DNA from: Shouchella clausii
GTDB taxonomy: Bacteria; Bacillota; Bacilli; Bacillales; Bacillaceae_D
Assembly: GCF_001598215.1 (NCBI RefSeq)
Contig: NZ_BCXJ01000004.1
Coordinates: 124,001-188,000 of the forward strand
Reading direction: 5' to 3'
Length of the DNA: 64,000 nucleotides
Both the position numbers and the translations under genes were made by a program. Of this stretch, positions 60,465 to 64,000 are shown piece after piece (within the stretch, counting starts at the first letter, position 1; each line of letters starts with the position of its first letter). Under the pieces are notes generated by a model, which was not told where the DNA came from, ran no database searches, and saw only the letters and a list, made by a program, of their open reading frames with translations.

Positions 60465-62564
60465 ATGAAAGCGATTGTCAGCCTCAACAATCTTGATTTT
60501 CATGGCCTTGCTATTCTTGCCGCGGCCAAAAAAATTCATTCGGGTAGCATTGCTGTGCTTCCGCCGATTTACCAACATGCTCTCAAACGATTTTTGGATG
60601 ACTATAAAACGGATTTTTCCTTTCAGCACGATGGCGAGCTTTCATGGAACGAGGTAGATGAGCTTCTATTTGTCGATTGGGAAGATGAAAGGCAGGGAAG
60701 CCTTTATCGCTCGTTGCCCGCTTCAGCTACTGAGACGAATTTATGGCGAACGATCAAAGCGACTAAAAGAGGAGTGCCAATCACTTCCCTCATTTATGAG
60801 ATGAAGCGAAAACAAATTCCGGTAACGCCTATAGAAGCCACGCTTTTTGCTCTAGGTTTATATAGCAGCACCAATCATTTAACGCTTCCTTCAACAACGG
60901 CTAGTGATGCCGATGCCTGTGCCTACTTACTTGAAAAAGGCGCTGATTTGCGCGTAGTCAACGACTATTTGCAACAGACGCCACTGTCTGAAAAAGTCGC
61001 TTCTGTAATGAGTAAGCCTGTTGTAACTGTACAAGCATCCCAATTCGTTGATGAAGTGTGGCAAACGCTGCTTAATTCGGGACATAGCGGTTTTCCCGTT
61101 GTCGATGAGACTGGGGCACTAGCAGGCGTTATTACGCGTATGGACCTCGCCAAAGCACGCCAGTTTGGCATGGGAGAAGTACAAGTCACCGAAGTGATGA
61201 GTGCGCCTATCACCACGCTTCGGGCAAACGATTCGATTGATGCTGCTTGCGCGCATCTAGCTTCTACTGAGGTCGGCCGTCTCCCTGTTGTTGGCAACAA
61301 CAATGAACCGGTTGGCATCGTAACACGAACAGACATCGTCCGTTTGCTTTATCCGAATAAGGAGGCCATTGCCCCTTCTGAGCTCGCGTCTTATTTTGGT
61401 GAGCAAACATTCTCTTTTTTGCAAAAGATTGGCGCTTTTGCTGACGAACTCCAAGTACCTGTCTTTTTAGTTGGCGGCCTTGTACGCGACTTTTTCTTAA
61501 AACGCCCACACAAAGATATTGACTTGGTCGTTGAAGGGGATGGAATTGCCTTTGCCAAGCGGCTGGCAACTGCGTTTGGCGGAAGCGTGCGTAGCCATGA
61601 GTCGTTTGGCACCGCCACTTGGGTAAACGAACAGGAAATAGATATTGTGACGTGTAGAAAAGAATTTTACTTGCAAAAAGGGGCATTGCCTACCGTCCGT
61701 CCTGCTTCGATTTTCGAAGACCTGGCAAGGCGGGATTTCTCTATAAATGCGATGGCGATTCAAATCAATCGATCCTCGTTCGGAAATGTGCTTGATGTGT
61801 TTCAGGGAAAACAGGCACTTATGCATAACCAAATCCGCATTCTTCATCCGCTCAGTTTTGTAGAAGATCCGACTAGGCTTTTCCGCGCTGTTCGTTTTGG
61901 CCTGCGCCTAAACTTCAGCCTCTCCCCCGAGACGCTACGCCAGGCAACCAAAACAGGTGCTGCTCTGCATCACATTAGTGCTAAACGCTTGCGGCAGGAA
62001 CTTGAATGGCTGGCTAATGAAGGCGTTCTTCTTGAAGGCTTTCGCCAATTGGCAGACCTCCATGTATGGACAACCTTGTTTGGTGCCCCTTTCTCCAAGC
62101 GAGCCTGGCAGCATATGGCCAATTTAGAACAGCATGGTTTGAATGATGGCATGTTGTTTTTACTAGCTGGCGCTGTCGATTGCAAACGTCTCGATGTTGC
62201 AAGCCATTACGCCCTTACAAAGCAAGAAAAACGCTTAGCTGAAGAAGCAGGCTTGCCAGTTTGGCAACGACTTTCGTCAACAGCCTCAATCGGGGAAGCG
62301 CATCGCGACTTAGCGCAAATTTCAAGCGAAATCGTTCGCTTTTATAGCGAGGCCGAACTTCCGCTCAGCCCGCTCTTACGTCGTTATGCCGAAAAACGTA
62401 GACAGCTTGAGCCACTTTTGACAGGGGCTGATTTGCTTAAAGTTGGTTACCAACCAGGGCCTGCATTTTCACAATGGTTGCTCGAAATCGAATGCCTACA
62501 ACTTGACGAACGTATTGCTACGAAAGACCAAGCGCTTGCTTGGATTGCTGAGAAACATAAATAA
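60465..62564 (+). CDS. CBS-domain tRNA nucleotidyltransferase, probable A-adding enzyme, with degenerate DHH domain
   Basis: A 699-residue protein. Residues 1-180 resemble a shortened DHH phosphoesterase N-terminus (MKAIVSLNNLDFHGLAILA), but the histidine and aspartates of the family THxxxDxDG motif are absent. Two CBS domains follow (about 180-300; VASVMSKPVVTVQA, VTEVMSAPITTLRA). The class II nucleotidyltransferase core then runs from 330: FLVGGLVRDFFL, KDIDLVVEG (DxD metal site), RRDFSINAMAI, DPTRLFRAVRF. This DHH-CBS-NTase layout matches A-adding enzymes that complete tRNA CCA ends after a separate CC-adding enzyme. AGGAGG precedes the ATG. Confidence 0.85.
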   Translation: MKAIVSLNNLDFHGLAILAAAKKIHSGSIAVLPPIYQHALKRFLDDYKTDFSFQHDGELSWNEVDELLFVDWEDERQGSLYRSLPASATETNLWRTIKATKRGVPITSLIYEMKRKQIPVTPIEATLFALGLYSSTNHLTLPSTTASDADACAYLLEKGADLRVVNDYLQQTPLSEKVASVMSKPVVTVQASQFVDEVWQTLLNSGHSGFPVVDETGALAGVITRMDLAKARQFGMGEVQVTEVMSAPITTLRANDSIDAACAHLASTEVGRLPVVGNNNEPVGIVTRTDIVRLLYPNKEAIAPSELASYFGEQTFSFLQKIGAFADELQVPVFLVGGLVRDFFLKRPHKDIDLVVEGDGIAFAKRLATAFGGSVRSHESFGTATWVNEQEIDIVTCRKEFYLQKGALPTVRPASIFEDLARRDFSINAMAIQINRSSFGNVLDVFQGKQALMHNQIRILHPLSFVEDPTRLFRAVRFGLRLNFSLSPETLRQATKTGAALHHISAKRLRQELEWLANEGVLLEGFRQLADLHVWTTLFGAPFSKRAWQHMANLEQHGLNDGMLFLLAGAVDCKRLDVASHYALTKQEKRLAEEAGLPVWQRLSSTASIGEAHRDLAQISSEIVRFYSEAELPLSPLLRRYAEKRRQLEPLLTGADLLKVGYQPGPAFSQWLLEIECLQLDERIATKDQALAWIAEKHK

Positions 62565-62590
62565 AGAGGCTGGTGATGTCCAGCCTCTTT
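62563..62590. terminator. Terminator after the nucleotidyltransferase gene
   Basis: AAAGAGGCTGG pairs perfectly with CCAGCCTCTTT around TGATGT; it starts inside the stop codon and abuts element copy F. Confidence 0.88.
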
Positions 62591-62685
62591 TAGACTATAG
62601 ACAGACGCTCCCATACGTCGTCGTTTGCCTCACTCATATAATCATTCTCAGCTTACTCGTCTAACAAGCGTTTTCTATCAGTCTA
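62591..62685 (-). repeat. Dispersed palindromic intergenic element, copy F
   Basis: On the minus strand it runs from TAGACTGATAGAAAACGCTT to GACGACGTATGGGAGCG and GTCTGTCTATAGTCTA, 95 bp. The right terminus directly abuts the hairpin at 62563-62590. It lies between convergent fabF and the nucleotidyltransferase gene. Confidence 0.85.
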
Positions 62686-62696
62686 ATTGGTGTGTT

Positions 62697-63938
62697 TTAT
62701 TCAACCCATTTTTTAAATACGAGAGAGGCGTTGTGGCCGCCAAAGCCGAGTGAGTTGCTTAAAGCAACATGAACAGGTGCTTGTCTCGCTTCGTTTGGTA
62801 CATAATCTAAGTCGCACTCTGGGTCTGGCGTTTCCAAGTTAATCGTCGGCGGGATGATCTCTTCATCAATTGCTTTCACCGAGAAAATGGCTTCCACTGC
62901 TCCAGCCGCTCCAAGCAAGTGCCCTGTCATTGATTTTGTTGAACTTATTGCCAGTTTATAGGCGTGCTCGCCAAACACGGTTTTAATCGCCTTTGTTTCG
63001 TAAGGATCATTTAACTCCGTACTTGTTCCATGGGCATTAATGTAGCTAACTTCTTCAGGAGCTAGTCCAGCGTCGTCAATTGCTGCTTGCATGCTGCGCG
63101 CTCCTCCTTCTCCTTCGGGAGCAGGGCTGGTGACATGGAAGGCGTCCCCTGTTGAGCCATAGCCGACAATTTCCGCATAAATATGGGCGCCTCGCGCTTT
63201 TGCAGACTCTAAGCTTTCCAGAATTAATATGCCTGCTCCTTCGCCCATGACAAAACCGCTACGGTTGGCATCAAATGGCCTCGAAGCCGTTGTCGGGTCA
63301 TCGCTTGTTGTAATGGCTTTTGCTGATGAGAAACCAGCCACAGCCATATTGGTAATAGGGGCTTCACTTCCGCCTGTAATCATGATGTCAGCATTGCCTC
63401 GCTGTATCACTTTAAAGGCGTCCCCGATTGAATTTGTCCCTGATGCGCACGCCGTTACCGAGCACGAATTCGGGCCTTTTGCTCCTGTAAAGATCGACAC
63501 TTGCCCACTTGCCATATCTGGAATCATCATCGGCACGAAAAATGGGCTAACGCGGCGTTGACCCTTTTCTAAAAAGATGCGGAATTGATTTTCATACGTT
63601 TCCATCCCGCCAATACCTGAGCCAATCCAAACGCCAACACGATCAGCATTTTCAGCTGTAATTTCTAACCCGGCGTCCGCTAATGCTTCTTTGGCTGAAA
63701 CAACCGCAAACTGGGTAAAGCGATCCATTTTCCGAACTTCTTTACGATCAATCGCAACAGTCGGGTCAAAGTCAGCAATTTCTGCCGCCACTTTCATTGG
63801 AAAAGCATTAGCATCGATGCGGGTCAAATAGCCAATGCCCGACTTTCCTGCTTTTGCCTGCTTCCAAGATGTTTTTGCATTGAGCCCGAGCGGTGTAACC
63901 GCCCCAAGGCCTGTTACAACTACACGTCGTTTTTCCAC
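62697..63938 (-). CDS. fabF: 3-oxoacyl-[acyl-carrier-protein] synthase II
   Basis: A 413-residue condensing enzyme of fatty acid elongation. The active-site cysteine is in [16 protein letters not shown] (near residue 164), with catalytic histidines in [12 protein letters not shown] and [14 protein letters not shown]. The C-terminal [14 protein letters not shown] is typical. GTG start with AAGGAG 9 nt upstream. Upstream sequence fits the tail of fabH. Confidence 0.97.
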   Translation of the reverse strand: MEKRRVVVTGLGAVTPLGLNAKTSWKQAKAGKSGIGYLTRIDANAFPMKVAAEIADFDPTVAIDRKEVRKMDRFTQFAVVSAKEALADAGLEITAENADRVGVWIGSGIGGMETYENQFRIFLEKGQRRVSPFFVPMMIPDMASGQVSIFTGAKGPNSCSVTACASGTNSIGDAFKVIQRGNADIMITGGSEAPITNMAVAGFSSAKAITTSDDPTTASRPFDANRSGFVMGEGAGILILESLESAKARGAHIYAEIVGYGSTGDAFHVTSPAPEGEGGARSMQAAIDDAGLAPEEVSYINAHGTSTELNDPYETKAIKTVFGEHAYKLAISSTKSMTGHLLGAAGAVEAIFSVKAIDEEIIPPTINLETPDPECDLDYVPNEARQAPVHVALSNSLGFGGHNASLVFKKWVE

Positions 63939-63976
63939 TTTGTATCGCTCCTTTTCTTCTTCCTACTTTTCCATCA

Positions 63977-64000
63977 TCAGCCTTTCGTTATCGGCCCCAG
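63977..64000 (-). CDS. Possible C-terminal end of fabH (partial)
   Basis: The last seven codons read LGPITKG then TGA, 38 bp before fabF. In B. subtilis fabHA precedes fabF, and FabH proteins end in a similar TWG-type strand. Too short for a firm call. Confidence 0.35.
   Translation of the reverse strand: MGPITKG

Noticed and set aside
60465-61000. N-terminal part of the nucleotidyltransferase as an active DHH phosphoesterase
   Set aside because: The histidine and aspartates of the metal-binding motif are missing and the DHHA1 part is absent.

Overview
The window is chromosomal DNA of a low-to-moderate GC, endospore-forming Bacillaceae. It carries the spoIIIA operon, spore photoproduct lyase, CotX- and CotW-type coat proteins, the comG pseudopilus genes, Spx with SpxH and MecA, and FabI. 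Gene order follows two separate Bacillus subtilis neighbourhoods, yqg/yqh/comG/spoIIIA and yja/yjb/yjc. Several features suggest a divergent alkaliphilic lineage such as Shouchella (Bacillus) clausii; this species guess is inference. I see no phage, CRISPR array, rRNA or intact transposase.

Region 1 (1-30.2 kb) is the yqh/gcv/comG side. It holds spoIIIAF-AA with yqhV, aroK, efp, yqhT, yqhR, yqhP, yqhO, mntR, splB, dat, helD and lipM. It continues with yqhL, a glycine-riboswitch-controlled gcvT-gcvPA-gcvPB operon, the yqhH-yqhG pair, yqgW/yqgX/yqgY, yqzE and the comG genes. The comG operon is split: comGA-comGB (28.15-30.2 kb) is separated from comGC-comGG (24.8-26.6 kb) by nine tRNA genes on the same strand and an opposing yidD, with a strong bidirectional terminator between them.

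Region 2 (30.4-37.5 kb) runs from a YjcD-type UvrD helicase into a spore-coat cassette. The cassette contains CotX, CotW, a 16-cysteine protein, two coiled-coil proteins and a 39-codon gene behind a near-consensus sigma-K promoter. Region 3 (37.7-56 kb) is the yjb block in the order yjcA, fabI, yjbO, nadK, yjbM, yjbL, yjbK, yjbJ, yjbI, spxH, coiA, mecA, spx, yjbC, trpS, yjbA, yjaZ, with local insertions. Region 4 (56-64 kb) has a second small alarmone synthetase (YwaC type), coaA, a CAP-domain secreted protein, a LysM/SleB-type hydrolase, an unrecognised gene, a CBS/tRNA-nucleotidyltransferase protein with a decayed DHH domain, and fabF.

The most unusual signal is a dispersed family of intergenic imperfect palindromes, up to about 160 bp long, with about ten full or partial copies in 64 kb. 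One terminus starts CAGACTGATAG and the other ends CTACAGTCTG. In most copies the second terminus abuts an intrinsic terminator hairpin. Two copies are flanked by 15-20 bp direct repeats containing the 3' end and stop codon of the adjacent gene, which points to insertion or templated duplication at gene ends. A second unusual signal is that spoIIIAD and spoIIIAF appear to start at ATT and ATC codons. Several short genes (39-59 codons) with good ribosome binding sites are also recorded.
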